Source: Coturnix japonica
Lineage: Eukaryota; Chordata; Aves; Galliformes; Phasianidae
Length of the DNA: 64,000 nucleotides
Assembly (NCBI RefSeq): GCF_001577835.2
Contig: NC_029527.1
Location: 4,167,086 to 4,231,085, forward strand
Direction of reading: 5' to 3'
The notes beneath the pieces were generated by a model that saw only the letters and a list, made by a program, of their open reading frames with translations, was not told the DNA's origin and made no database searches. Both the position numbers and the translations under genes were made by a program. Position 1 is the stretch's first letter. The number at the start of each line of letters is the position of its first letter. Shown piece after piece: positions 46,073 through 58,869 of this stretch.

Positions 46073-46553
46073 CTACAACAGAAGCAAAAACCCCTTTATT
46101 AAAGAGCCTCACGAGTTCATCTCCACCCTTCAAGTATCAGCTCAACCTTAAATGACGAAGTTACAAAGAGCATAAATATACAGTATACATTTATAACTAT
46201 GGATTCTGAGGAAAAACCCATTTGCTTGCATTACTAAAGTTGGTGTTTGTCACAGCAAATGTGTTCTTCTGATGAAGCTATCGGCGTGCAATACCCTGTG
46301 CAGGGGAACAGCTGACAGTCACCTGAAACCAGAAAGAGCCACAGACGTGTGGCAGGTGTATGAAGGTTTGCTTCTGTTTTAGGTTACAGTGAAAAGCATG
46401 CATTAATCCACAGATAAGGGATCAACAAGCAAAATATAAAATACAGGGGGGAAAAAAAATAGTACTTTATGCAATACAACAGAAGTGGATGAACTTATTA
46501 ACAGAGTCAACAACAACAGAACTGCCCAAAGGTCTCAATGAGAACTACTTTAC

Positions 46554-46782
46554 TTTTTTTCTCCGGAAAAGTTGCATCCATCTCCTCGGGGCTCAACGAT
46601 GATATTGCCACCATCACCCGGTGTGTCGATGATGAGAGAACCTCTACAACTGAGCTCCGGCGCCTCTGGATGATGCGAAGAAGGGGATCGGAGGAAGAAT
46701 GCCTCCGACCCTGGAAAAAGGTGCTAAAAATACTCACTGCTGAGCGCCGCCGGGGTGAGCCCTGCATGGTGACCGGCCCCAC
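46554..46782 (-). CDS. PTPDC1: PTPDC1 alternative first coding exon (predicted)
   Basis: An open minus-strand frame with starts at 46782 (MGPVTMQGS) and 46767 (MQGSPRRRS) runs to a donor, AAAAAAA/GTAAAG, at 46554/46553. One base remains, in exact phase for exon 2 (EKK-R-SSRRPTAK). The segment is basic and Ser-rich: RRRSAVSIFSTFF, GRRHSSSDPLL, RRRSSVVEVLSSSTHRV and then SSLSPEEMDATFPEKK. It has at least three RRxS basophilic kinase-type sites. I believe some PTPDC1 isoforms carry such an N-terminus but cannot confirm it. Position, phase and lack of stops support a real alternative promoter and exon. Upstream sequence to about 46.95 kb is the likely promoter. Confidence 0.7.
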
Positions 46783-48669
46783 TGACAGCCCAGCACAGCT
46801 GTCGAGGAGGCACGGATCTGAAAGCCAAGTTGCTCAGAGCTGAAGTTGCAGCGAGATGCGCATCCCTCAGTCTGCTGGAGCAGCTAGTCAGCATGGGCTG
46901 AGCTGTCTCCATAGTGACAAACAATGAGGGTTCTGCTGCCAGCCAGCCCCGTGGCAGCGACATTCTGTATGAATTGATTCTGTTTGGGACAAAGTGTTCT
47001 GCTGCTGATGAAAATAGTTGCATTTCAAGTAGATAATTGTGAAAATGGACTGGGAAACAACCAAAACATTTTTCCATAAACAATGTGAGTATTTTAGTTA
47101 GTCGTAAATGACATACATTCAGAACTCACTTAGACACAAAACAGTATATTCAAGGGAACAATCAAAATGTATTTGGAGGCTCTGCTTCCTGAGAAATCTG
47201 TAAGTACATTACACACCCCCACCTCCTGGTTTTACATTCCACAGCCACCTCTCTCCCTCCGCTGAGCTGCTGCGAAATGCATCATTAGCTCTGTAATAAT
47301 TGGGATTAGTGTGTTCCTACTGAAATGGCTCAGTATGCGATGAATTGTAGACTGTTCACTTTGGACCATTCATATCTTCTAACAAACACAATTTGTTACT
47401 CAAAACAAAAGGCTTATTTTTATTTTTCAGGGCGCAGCTTTTATTAACCAGAGCTGTTAGCCCTACAGAGTGAGATAAAGCAGATTATAGGGAGGAGAAG
47501 ACGCATCAGTTGAGTGCTTTAGGCTTTTGAAGGTAGATATTAGGTGGCAAATTGCCTCCCACTTTGCTGCCAGTGTGCTAAGAAAGAGAATGAGTTGGCC
47601 AGAAAAATTACTGCGATCTCAAAAGCACAACATTCTCAAGCAAGTTACGTGGAAAATGGAAACGTGGTTGTTTTTAAAGTCATCCAATTGCCTGAGTGTT
47701 AAAGGGGAGAGAACAGGGAGATGAAGCAAACTCACCACAGCCAATTGGTCAATTAACAAAATCACACCATGTTTTCCTAAGGATGCATACTTCATTCAGT
47801 CTGATTTTTTTTTTTGTGTTATGGAAACAGTAATCCTTAAAGAGGAATTGCATATGAGAAAGCTCATTTTTGATACAAAATCATGAGGCAAAAATCTGCT
47901 GTTTCTTTCAGGTACTGAACAGGGACTGAGTGACTAAAGACACAGTAAGGACTTGGGTAGAAAACAGGCATCTGGAAACATCTTTGGTGATGTTGTATGT
48001 GAAAAGGAGAATGTTAAAGCTGTTAGCTGTTGTCTCAAAGATCTGACTATCCTAATGAAGCCGATATAAGGAGACAGGGAAATACTTAAATATGCTTTTA
48101 TTTTGGGTGTTCAGTTGAAGAGAAGGGAAGGAGATGAAAAAGGCTCTTCAAGTGCTGCCTATGTCCAGAAAACAAACAAAAAATGCTTTTGAGTTAATTA
48201 CATTGCTTTCTCATATTTAATTCTTAACTCTTCCTGGGATTTTTTCTCCTGTATATATTGAGTGATAGTGGAGCCAGAGATGAGCAAGCAAAAATGCTGC
48301 ACACCCTTATTTTTCCACTGAATCCAGCATGATTTGCAAATACTCACCCAGAAACTATCAGTGTTTTCTTGTAGAGGGTTTTATTGTTGAAGGTTTGTTT
48401 GTGCCTTCAGAGAGCCAGGCGGCTTCTGAACATGGAAATGATGCCATTTCTTTAAGTAAGAGACTTGGCAATTTGAAGGTCACTGAAATGTTTGACATCT
48501 TAACACATCGTGGCAATGGGAAGTCACACAGTTTGTTTTTGTTATAGCCATTTTATGCTTATAATTTGGGAATCATGTCCATTTTTCCCCTATGGAAAAT
48601 TGCTTCTTTTTTAGAATTGATTTAAGCTGTTTTTAAGCTTATAAATAGTGTAAGTGAAAAAATAGTTAC
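46783..48669 (-). other. PTPDC1: PTPDC1 intron between alternative first exons
   Basis: I found no gene or transposon in this 1.9-kb stretch. Moderately GC-rich sequence next to 46.8-46.95 kb is the likely promoter of the alternative first exon. A T-run is at about 47805-47815. Confidence 0.55.
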
Positions 48670-48762
48670 CTGAACTCATATCTGCAAGATACACACTGCT
48701 CTCTAGCAATGAAGAGTACGGTAGTTCATTTTGCAGCAAAACTCCTGCAGCCATTGCAGTAC
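48670..48762 (-). CDS. PTPDC1: PTPDC1 exon with the canonical start codon
   Basis: The start codon is at 48754. The exon opens MAAGVLLQNELPYSSL and ends YLADMSS plus one base. It matches the N-terminus of the main human isoform (MAAGVLPQNEQPYSTLVNN). Eight bases of 5' UTR follow an acceptor TTTCCACAG, so a further non-coding exon must lie upstream (toward higher coordinates). The donor GTAACT follows 48670. Coding part 48670-48754 is 85 nt and gives 28 codons plus one base, joining in phase to exon 2. Confidence 0.9.
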
Positions 48763-51700
48763 CTGTGGAAACAGTAATATGTTTGCTTTCAATCTACAAG
48801 ATCAAAAATGCAACATAAAGCTTAATTAAAGCTCAGTACCTGGCACCTGGATTCAAAGTCATCCAAGGGTTAAGATCTGGGCATCCAGGCATAGATTACT
48901 ACTTTCTTTTTGGTGTGCACTCTTAAAACTCACCAGTACCACTATTTGTCCTAGCAATCAGAAGTCACTTGTGTATTGCAGCTCCAGAGTCTGGCTGATG
49001 ATGTACCTTACAGCTGGATTTTTCCTGACCATACCAATCATAGTTTTAGTTGATACTCCCAAACTGGGTATAAGGTACATGCCTTCTCTGTTCTCTTCCC
49101 TTCACTCTGTTTTAGTATGCTGGCAAGTTTGAAATCACATCTATGAAGATTTTCCTTTAATAAGAAAACAGAACACAAGTCTGTCTAAGCAGAAAGCATA
49201 CCTTCCTATAATACAAAGCAAGCTGAACAGATTGCATCTGAAAAACAGATAATACAAGGAAAGCTGTCATTGTGAACTTATTAATCAGTCGCTGTGATGT
49301 TTAGGTAAAACAACTTTGTGTATCCTGAGTGCACAACCTTACTTCTCTTATCTCAGTAGTAAAACAGTTGCAGATACAGTAGTAAAGAAAGCATGTCTGT
49401 GCTGTAACTATTGAAACTCTTCTAAATAAACCTTCTGTCCCAAATTCTGCAAAAACAATACTAAGATTCAGCGTCACAGTGTTCTAAGAGACAGGTTTAC
49501 TGCAATAATAATAGTGAGGATTATAATGTGGTAAACATCCAGTGCTGTGTTGAGGGATTAATTGAAACTAGTCTTCTATAAACAGTGTTTATGGACTTTA
49601 TTCCACATCAGTGTCACCTAGTACAGCCCCATCCCTTACAGGTGCTTAGGGTGGGAACTGCATACACATACACATGAGTAACCCATTAATACTTGCTGCA
49701 TGAGTGGCCTCAAAGAGATCAGAATTGCATTTGCCTGTGAAAGCCAAGGGGTCTTTTGAAAGTTTAGTGATGCTAAGCGATACATGCCTTATGTGAATAT
49801 GTATATTGTGAAGGATGCTCATTAAGACGAGTCTTGATGTAGAATAAAGGCAAATACTTTCTATTCAGCTGCACCTGATGGACACTAGAGAAAATCAAGC
49901 CTCAGATGTTATTCCAGGTCATGTTCCTTACGAGCTCTCTGGGGGAGCTGAGTCACGTGCTTCATGGCCGGCATGACACCACCTTAATCAGATCCGCTCT
50001 GTGCCATGCTTTTCTATTGCCATGACAGCAAAGAGGCTGCTCTTTTAATCCTGGTATCACAACTTAAGAAATGGAACAGTGTCTTAGGTGATTGATGTTC
50101 CATCTCTTTATCATGGGAAGCAGTGTTGTTAAGCTTGCATAAACAGCACAGGCAATGAAATGGGAGTAAAAACAACATCTGTGGTGCTGGCTGACTGAAA
50201 TAAATGGCAGGACCACATTGCCCAGGGAAATGGGGGTCTGTTGGAGTCAGGCACCAGGCACTAAGGGGTTATTCCAGCAGGCCCCTCAGAGGCATGAATT
50301 ATGAACTTGCTTTGGTGTTTCTCTGTGTATCTCAGAGGGCTTTTCCTCACTTCTGTGCAAACCAGTTCCTAGCAGAAAGGATGTCTCAGATTTTGTTGCC
50401 AGTTGGTAGCACTGCCGATTCACTTATTGCGTTTGCTAACAGATGACAGCTGTCACATCCAACTTGCTGTGTCATATAATCACAGGTGGATTTCTGTCAG
50501 AGGAAATAGCACAGGCACACTGTGCTTCCTTAGGTGAGATCAGTCTGTGCTCCCACTTTGTTTCTAAGGGGTGATGCAGCCTCTGGAATAAAAGAACCCT
50601 TTGTGAAGGTACAAGTTAAGCAGCAAAAAGCCATGCAGCAAGTAGGACAAGTAAGAAATGGGGGCCTGCAACTGACTGGTCCACCCAGAAAGGAGGAAAG
50701 AAAGATCACAGCCATTACTCCACAGCCCAAAACTGGCTGAGGTGTCACTCTGCCCTCCACAAAGGCTGAATATTTCCTGTGTTTACAGGATCTGGAAATC
50801 AGTGTTTTCCAGTTACTGGGCTGATTTTTTGCTTCAGAATGAAATGAGAGAAGGGAATAATGTCTGATGTTTCAGCAGCCAGAAAACAAGCCCCAAAGTG
50901 CTAAGATTCCTACTGTACCTTAGCAAATAATATGGTTGCTTAACAGATGTCTTCAGAACATGCTTTCAAACAGGAGAGTTTGCATTCCCAACTGGAATGA
51001 TTCCATTGGTGGCAGTGCAGCTGCCAGCACAGAGTAATCCTCCCCCCATTTCTGTGGAGCTGTTTACTAACAGTGAGGGCCCATTTCTCCAGATTTGTAT
51101 GGATTTGGTAACCTAGAACATGACCGCAGACCACACATTGAAAAGATCAGTTCCATGTATTAGCATGAAAAATCTTGGGTAATCTTCCCATTGTAAATGT
51201 GTTGTATTCATACAAGAGAGGCAAATGCTGTTGCTTATTCCTGTCATGTAAGATGTGGAGATCACTTGTAGTATTTTCTTGCTTTTAAAGTAAGTTGTTC
51301 TCCCCCCTTGCAGCATTCACAGACAAGGAACAAGTCAATGGGAAACCTGCTAAGGGAACACAGTCAATACAGCTGCAGGTAGGGGCCATGGTAGGTTAGC
51401 ACCTAAGCCCTCAGGTAACATTTACTCCATGGCCTGGTTCTGCAAGTACTTATCTTCTTGAATGGCTTTGCTCCTGGGAGCAGTCCCACAGAAGTCAAGA
51501 GGATCTCTGTATTAATATGAGATTACATGGGATAAAATTTCATTGCCCAAATGCAAAGTTCTGTAAAGTGCACTAATGAAGATGTTCAGTAATTAAAGAC
51601 CACTCAGCTAACAAGACAAAGCAAAAATACGATCACGTAAGGGTTGCTTATAATTAATGACAAGGTTAAGAGCTTGGTGGTTATGAATGGTGAAACAAAA

Positions 51701-53637
51701 GCACTACCTGGGAGCTACGTGAGCAATTGGAAATGGCAAATAAATACACTGGTACAGGACAAAGGGAAGACGAGGTATTAATTTGATCACAACTTCATAC
51801 AGTTTAGAGGTATGTGATTTACACAGCAGAACAGTACTGCACCTGTTGTAGAACTGCTGCAATCTCACACATCCAGAACTGATTTGTTACTTCCATAAGC
51901 AGCATTTGTTTTAGTTTAAGGTGAACGTCACTCAATCATTACACCTTATATTTACAAAGGACTATAACTGCTTTCACATACAAAAGAGACAAAAGGATTC
52001 AATTGGTTAGGAAGTTATGTAGGTGCTGGTCTGGTGATTCACTATTTGCTATTAGCAGCTTTATTTTACAGGAATAGCAACTGAAAATGGGCAAATGACT
52101 GGATTCATCTCACTGAGTCACATCAGCTTTCAGTGCTAACGCAACAGTTAACAGAAGTTATCATAACCTGCCTTGCACGGGCTGGCAACCAGTAATTACT
52201 ACTGAGGAGTTGAAAGGAGATGGGGTGAAAATGACTAAAGGAACTGCTCTACAAACAACACAAGTGACTCTGATATTCTTGATCATGAATACCATGTTTA
52301 CTAAGCCAGATTTTTGTACGTAAGACTACATACAAAGGAACGAAATACCTTCAGTGCTGCTGAGTGCTACTGAAGGAATTCGGAAGTGGCAAAGATTTAA
52401 CATGGAACTCTACAAGGTAAAAGGGCTTACACCTAAACTAGTCAAAAACGTAATAAATATAAGTGAGTCTTAAAGCAGAAGTGCAGGATTTTCAGTCTAA
52501 CATCTTACCTGTGACCCTGCAAAAAGAGCGAGTGAATGCTGATCCCTTCATTGCCGCAGTACCACCCCCAGAAATATGCTGTAGGGAAATCCCGTTTACA
52601 GAAGAGATGCTGAATTATGTTGCCGCAGTGTTTCCTGTAGTTAATTGGATTCACGGAGGTAATCTGGGAGGAGCCAATAACTATCTTTTCTTAACTTAAG
52701 ACTGTACGAGGAATGCCTTGCGGGCTATGCAGATAATCATCTCATGAACTGCTTTCCGTGTCCACCTAGATTTCAGAGGGATTGAGGCAAAGAGGCCACG
52801 CCAAGCTCTTCGAAGAACAGAGCCCTCCATACCACCCTGCTCCATCCCTTCCATTCACCCCCTTTTGCTATCAACCACAAGAAGTGTGGGTCTGTGTGCC
52901 CCAGCCAAGAGAGCACAGCTCCAAAGATCATTCTGGGAATGCGCCCACATCAACTGCAGTTCAATTGATGCATTAACTTTAAAACACCATGAAAAGAAAA
53001 CCAGATTCACGTCTCATTGTTCCTGTCTACTTTTTTCTTTTTCATTTTTCATCCAGTATAGCAAAGACTGTCATTAAAGCATACATACACTGAGTGCAGA
53101 TTCACTGCATTAACATCCTAAAAGCATAGCAAGAATAAGTTATCCTGAATGCAAAGGATTCTGCTAAAAAAGAACAGACTTGATTTAACTCATTCAAGCC
53201 TGACTGAAGTAATAAAACAAGCTCAATAAAATCAGATTTGATGTTCTATTTCACCAAATCAACTCCAGCATTATCTGAGGAGAAAAAGATTTCATCTATT
53301 TCCACAGCTTCCCCATGTGTCTTATTAATAAGAAAAAAAACCCAAACACAAACAAGCTGGCATTAATTAAGTGCTTACTCACTGCTTATCATTAATACCT
53401 CCCAATTACTTAGTGAAAAGTCATTGGCATTGTTATTGTTGTAGGCTGAAGAAGGAAGAACAATGCAACTACCTGAATAAAAAAAGGAGTAAGCAGTCCT
53501 TAAGATCACACTTTTTTGTACTTGGGGCTTAAATGGAGCTTAAAGAGTCTGTGATCTGGTGGACCCTGGGCAGTAACCAAAACATATCACTGCCTCAGAG
53601 GCAGAATGCAGCTCTGAGCTCTTAGGGTTGACTTTGC

Positions 53638-53937
53638 TGCAGCCTTACAGTACCTAAAGGAAGCCTATAAACAGGAGGGGAGTCAACTCTTTGAAAGGGT
53701 AGATAACAGCAGGACAAGGGGAAATGGTTTTAAGTTGAGGGAGGGAAGATTTAGGTTGGATATCAGGGGGAAGGTCTTTATTACAAGAGTGCTGAGGTGC
53801 TGGAACAGCAGCCCAGAGAGGTTGTGGATACCCCATCCCTGGAGGTGCTCAAGGCCTGGTTGGATGGGGCCCTGGGCAGCCTGGGCTGGTATTAAATGGG
53901 GAGGCTGGTGGCCCCACCTGTGTTGGGGGGGTTTGTA
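53638..53937 (+). mobile_element. CR1 LINE fragment, plus orientation, without 3' tail
   Basis: The sequence has GCCTTACAGTACCTAAAGGA, ACAGCAGGACAAGGGGAAAT, then RFRLDIRGKVFITRVLR-type codons and GGAGGTGCTCAAGGCCTGGT, all typical of the CR1 ORF2 C-terminus. It stops after the LGSLG-like segment and lacks the usual untranslated end and ATTCTATG octamers. Confidence 0.92.
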
Positions 53938-55619
53938 GTTACCAGTGACTTGCTGCCTCTCATCCCTACACTTGTACTCTTCAGAAGGAATGGCAGCTCG
54001 TTCAGCTGAACAATTGATTATTTCCCCAGAGGTCTGAAAAGCTGAGCTCGTTCCAGGAATGGGTGCCAAACATGTTTGTTCCAACAGGCTCAGTCATCGC
54101 ATTGTTGTCAAGAGGAGGCTTTGTGCTGGGGATGACTTTTTGGGGGTGTCAGCCATTAGGCTGAAATAATCTGCCATTTTCAAAGTAAGAGTGCTCAGTG
54201 TAGGTGGGAAGCTGGTGACTAAACTAACAATCTTTCTCTCCAGGTTTGGCATTTTCCTCTTTAAACAAAATAAGAATCCCGCGTCCTCTGGAAAATTCTA
54301 TTGAACTGTGATGGCCATTAAAAGACATTAACAGGCTTTTCAGGTAAGTAGAGCAGGGTCACTGGGCTGCAGGCAGCTTGTTGCTGCAGCATCACACTGG
54401 CTGCCTCCCAGCAGTGTGCTTAGCAGAGGCACCTGTCCCCTGTCCTTAGGTAGAACTGCATTAGGGCAGGCAGTGAAGTTAAACCTTCAAGTTTACTAAA
54501 GCTTAACTTTCTTTAAGGTTGCTTTGAATTTAGCACAAGCAGCGTATTTAGATTCCTAGCTGACTTGGAACATCTCCAGCTTCATCTTTTGCTTTTTGCT
54601 CTTCTTGCTCTTGAGTAATAAAAATCAATTAACGTTGCTTCATTTTCAGCTTGCATTAAAACACTGCGGGGATTGCTTTTAGTTTTGTGTTATTCACAAA
54701 CAGTATGAAATTTTATTAGAGGCTTTTTACAGGCTTTGCTTTTAGGTTGGTGACTCTTAAGCATAATGCAGCATCACACTGCAAACTGATCATAAGAGCA
54801 TAGGACTTCACCAACAGTGTTACTCATGTGAGACACATACTTAAGCATAGATGCTTAATGAGATCCCAGAGCAGCAGCCAGCTGAGGAGCCCCAGCCTCA
54901 TTCGTCATCTGTACTTCCTACATTCATTCCTTTCCTCTTTTGTTCCGCTGTTGGATAGAACTGACAAGATGGAATACAACAGAAATACAGGGAGATGGTA
55001 GGAAAAGGCAGAACTGAAGATTTCAATTCCAGAGAGCTCTAATACTGATGGATTGCATCACACATTACTGACAGATCATTCATTGAGCTCACAACACAAC
55101 AGGTGACCACCAGCCTACAGGCTACAAGCACTTGTTCAGCCACAGGCTCTGAGATGAAAGAAAAGCTGCAACTTCAAGGATATACAGGTTGAAAAGGGAG
55201 AGGAGAGCTGGGCTATAGCAACCCACTTCAGCTCTGTGTTGTGATACAGCTCATCTTTTGACCATACAACACAGTGGCAAAGCCTTCATCCAGTCATTGC
55301 CTGCTTTGGGTTAGCAGCACTGCCTCTGAAACACCAAACATCGGGTTGTTGGAAAGCTGCAGAACTAGGAAATCAAATCCTTCCTTCATACAACTTCTGA
55401 AGAGCTGCCACAGGCTTTGCCAGTCTGTGCCGACCTTTCCAAATGCACCGCTTAATGTTTGCATGACATATAGGAAACATTGGCCCTGCAGCCATGGAGC
55501 AGCTATGGAGGAAACGACAACAAAGCTCAAAAACAGCACATAAAGTGGGAAAGACGAACCGGTGAGGAAAGGAAGGAGATAGGAAGTAGGCAGTTCTTTA
55601 TAAACAGCCCGTGCTGCCC

Positions 55620-55690
55620 TTTAAGCCCTCGCCTAATTAGAGGATTACACCGCTAATTATATCTCTGGAGCGTTGTTCTTCCATCACGGC
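55620..55690. promoter_or_regulatory. Homeodomain-site cluster upstream of PTPDC1
   Basis: Two TAATTA cores (55634-55639 and 55654-55659) flank a GGATTA bicoid-type site (55642-55647) within 26 bp, close to the CpG island. It may be a developmental enhancer. Conservation is unknown. Confidence 0.35.
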
Positions 55691-55859
55691 CCTTAGGACC
55701 GCCTCCACCACTCGCTTTGCCTTTGTTTCCTCGCACGTGTGGCTCTGTATGTTTTACACACAAACCTCCCATGTCAACAGCAGAGGGACGGACGTTTCAA
55801 GCAATACGTCATTGCAAACGCCAGCATCAGCTCTGCTGCGTGCATCCTTTCGGGCTCCA

Positions 55860-56240
55860 TTACCCCAAAAACAGACCTCCCCCCGCCCCGCCCCGAGCTG
55901 CCCCGGGCACCGCCACCTCCGGCCGGGTTTAAGCATCACCCGCTGAGCAGCCCCGCTATCACAGCGTAGGGACGGCACAGCTGGGCGGCCACATATAGGG
56001 CCGGGGGCACCGAACCCACCTGCACCAACGCTCCGCCGCCGCTCCGCCGCCACCCGGCATGGGGAAGGCGGAGCCGGGCAGCGCGCATGCGGTGGAGCGG
56101 GGTATGGATGTGTTGTGCCTTGGGACGGCAGCGAGGATGGGGGGAGGTTGGGATGCGGTTTAACGTCTGTTTGATGCTTCCCTGCCAGCCTGCGGGATGG
56201 GAGACGTTGGAAGCCGGTTGCTTCCTTCCCGTAGGTCGGG
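55860..56240 (-). promoter_or_regulatory. PTPDC1: CpG-island promoter, probably PTPDC1
   Basis: This CpG-dense block has a GC-box run (CCCCGCCCCGCCCCG, about 55880-55895) and an NRF1-like GCGCATGCG (about 56084-56092). On the minus strand CAG/GTGGGT at 56020/56019 is a good donor that could close a non-coding first exon spliced to 48762, where an upstream exon is required. The plus strand also has a short ATG frame at 56059 (MGKAEPGSAHAVERG) followed by a GTATGG donor-like site; I do not recognise it. Confidence 0.55.
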
Positions 56241-57117
56241 AAATGAGAGCGTCCTGGGGGTGGCTTCCCTGGCTGCGTCAGTAGCAAGGTTGGGTGAGAG
56301 GAGAAATTGCTTATGACTCGAAGAAGTAAACACTATTTTGTAGTAGTGTATGTTTAGAAATACAGCTCTTGGGTTGTTGTATTATGAAGTTAGTTCTTGC
56401 TTGCAAAGCTGCGATAGCTTCTAGGTGTTGTGAATCGTTGTGGATGTAGCATTATACATTGTTATACATTGTGTTGTGAGGCTGTTCTGCTATACAGCAG
56501 AAGAAACAATGAAGCCACATCAGTAGGCTGAATTTCTGGGTACGTAGTGAGATTCTGTAAGGCTGAATTCAAAGAGGACACCTGCAGAGTAACTCCATAA
56601 GGCTGAACCCACCTTTCCCAGATCTAAGTCCTGATGTTTGGATCTTGGAAACCTTACCTGGCTGAGACTTATTGTAGATCAGCACATGCCACCTTGTGGC
56701 AAATTAACAGCGTGCATCTGGGCTGCTGCTGCTCGTGTGTCTATTTAAGTGCTTAAGGGACAGGATTTATTTCTTGTCTGTTTCTTAAGATCTTTTCCAA
56801 TCACAAATGGAAGCATGTTAGGAGAATTTTTTCCTGTTTGTGTTCATCGCAGGCCTTTAAGTATCCTAGTATCCCACTATGATTTTCTGGTGTTGAAACT
56901 GATGACATAAATCCATGCAGAGGATATCAGCTGGGGTTTAATGGCTACCCCAGTTAGGTTTTCTTTTCCCTACGTGGAATTTTGATGTGGAATGCTGGTT
57001 TTTGCAAACAGGATGGATTCTACCTTTGCAGTTGACATGGCTGTATATAACTAATTGTGTTGAAGGAAATGCAATTTGTGAAAAAGCTGGGCAACATTCT
57101 TATTTCATCTGCATTTC

Positions 57118-57186
57118 TAAACCATGCCTCACCCTCAGCAAGCATGGTTAGGCATTGGAACGCATTGCCCAGGGAAGTGGTAAAGG
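57118..57186 (+). mobile_element. Small CR1 LINE remnant
   Basis: GGTTAGGCATTGGAACGCAT and GCCCAGGGAAGTGGT resemble the conserved CR1 block encoding RHWNALPREVV. Only about 70 bp remain, and flanks are not clearly CR1. Confidence 0.6.
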
Positions 57187-58649
57187 TGTTTTGCACTTTG
57201 ATCTCATGTTCTGCCTATATAAAACATATTGTTGGTGCTCCTTACCTCTCTTGTGTAAGGACTTCAAGACTGTTAAGGACAGTCTTGTGCGCTGGACTTT
57301 AAATGTGTTGTTTCTCCTCTTGTTTTCTCAAGTCCCACTTGTTTACTGTCACAGTGTCCTTTCCCAGCATAAATACAGTGTTTACAAAGATGATTTAGGC
57401 TTTCACTGCAAGCCTTTCATTTGCAGCGCTTCTGCAGGCACATCAGTGCACGGGACAATGTCTCTCTTGTTCACAGTGAACATCAGTGTTGTGGGAAGGG
57501 AACAAAAGACTGGAAGGGGTAATCAGCAGATGCAGTGAAACAATGCTATAACAAGAAAAAGTAGCTGGAGGGGGCTGCTCCTGAGGTTGGAGGAGTGCTC
57601 TGTGAGGGGTGGCAACGCCTACCAAAAAGACACTGAAAAGATGCTGTTGCAGTGGGTGAAGGTGTGACCTGCTTTTTATTATAGTAATCTGCTTTCATCA
57701 TTCATCTGTGTGTAACCTTCTAAAACAAATTCTTAAGTACTTTCCATTTTGTGAAGTCTGTGAGGGTCGAAGCTCTATGCAACTCTATAGCTGCAACTTA
57801 ATATGAGCCACAGAAGGAAATAACTTTTAATAGGATACCATAGCAGCTGTAGGTTTGCAGGGAGCTAATTGAAACCATATTCTCTTACCACTCTGCCTTG
57901 AGCGTTAGAAAGAAGTATTTTAAGTGAGGTGTAGTTCAATCTAGTGGTGATTGGGGGATGATTAAAGCTTATGAGTTTACAGTCTACAGCTTTTTGGTGG
58001 GTTTGTTAATTTTTTTTGTTTGGCTTTATAAGTCTTCAATTGAAGGGGGTTTCCCATGGCTTCCAAATTAGCTTGGGTTGGTGGACCTACAAAAGATAAA
58101 TGCCATAAGCCTTGTGATGCTAAGTGACAGCTCTCAGTCACCCCTGTACAAATGTGATCAGTTTCTTAAAACTCAGTGCCTGCTGAGAGACTCTGAGTAT
58201 ATGAAAGCAGCTCTTTGCTTCTAGAGTAGGTATCTCGGGTTAGAAACAATTACTAACTAACTAATAGTTTTCTTTCGCTCTAATGAAAACAAGTTTGCAT
58301 GGTGGAATGGCAGCTTCCGAAGGGAAATGTTGAAAGAGGAGGGATTAAAGGAGTGATTTGTATTTTATTTTCCCCTGGAAACAAGAACAAGGAGGAATTA
58401 CTTGTTAACAGATCACCTGGGATGGCTGAGGAACAGAGTTGAGTGATGAGTCTGTGCTGGTTTTTATTGCCAAAAGTGAAAAACCCATCCCAGGGTTTGT
58501 GTAGGAAGGTGAGAAAGGAAGGCTGAGCTGCAGATGTGAAGGCTTGTTAATTGTCTTTGCGGCACTGAACAGAACCCAGAGACACTTCAGGATTAGGCTT
58601 CGACAAAAGGAATGGCAGATATTCATAGGAAGAATTCTCATCTGGGAGA

Positions 58650-58869
58650 TTCTGATATAAGAAAAAGGCTTTTAGGATAAAGGTGGTGAAGCACTGGCAC
58701 AGGTTGCCCGGAGAGGTGATGAGTACCTCATCCCTGCAGACACCCAAGATCAGACTGCTCGTGTTCTGAGCATCTGATGGAGCTGTAGGTGCCCCTGTTC
58801 AGTGCAGGAGAGTTGGATCAGATGGCCTTTAGGAATACCTTCCAACTCAAATGATTCTATGATTCTATG
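58650..58869 (+). mobile_element. CR1 LINE 3' end with octamer tail
   Basis: It contains GGTGGTGAAGCACTGGCACA, GTTGCCCGGAGAGGTGATGA, a TTGGATCAGATGGCCTT segment, CCTTCCAACTCAAATGATTC and a final double ATTCTATG. It is a 5'-truncated CR1 with an intact 3' terminus. Confidence 0.92.

Larger units (their letters stand above)
48763..56019 (-). other. PTPDC1: Inferred first intron of PTPDC1
   Basis: Between the acceptor at 48763 and the CpG island at 55.9 kb there is no recognised coding exon. The stretch contains a CR1 fragment at 53.6-53.9 kb and a homeodomain-rich block at 55.6 kb. A frame at 52463-52699 is followed by a donor-like GTAATC near 52660 but matches no family I can name. Confidence 0.5.

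Noticed and set aside
52463-52699. 78-codon plus-strand frame ending near a GTAATC donor-like site
   Set aside because: It looks slightly protein-like (VAAVFPVVNWIHGG) but lacks any partner exon or identifiable family, so it is not called a gene.
56059-56104. Possible plus-strand first coding exon (MGKAEPGSAHAVERG then GTATGG)
   Set aside because: It is too short, matches no gene I know and has no downstream exon in the window; the island is better explained by PTPDC1 on the minus strand.
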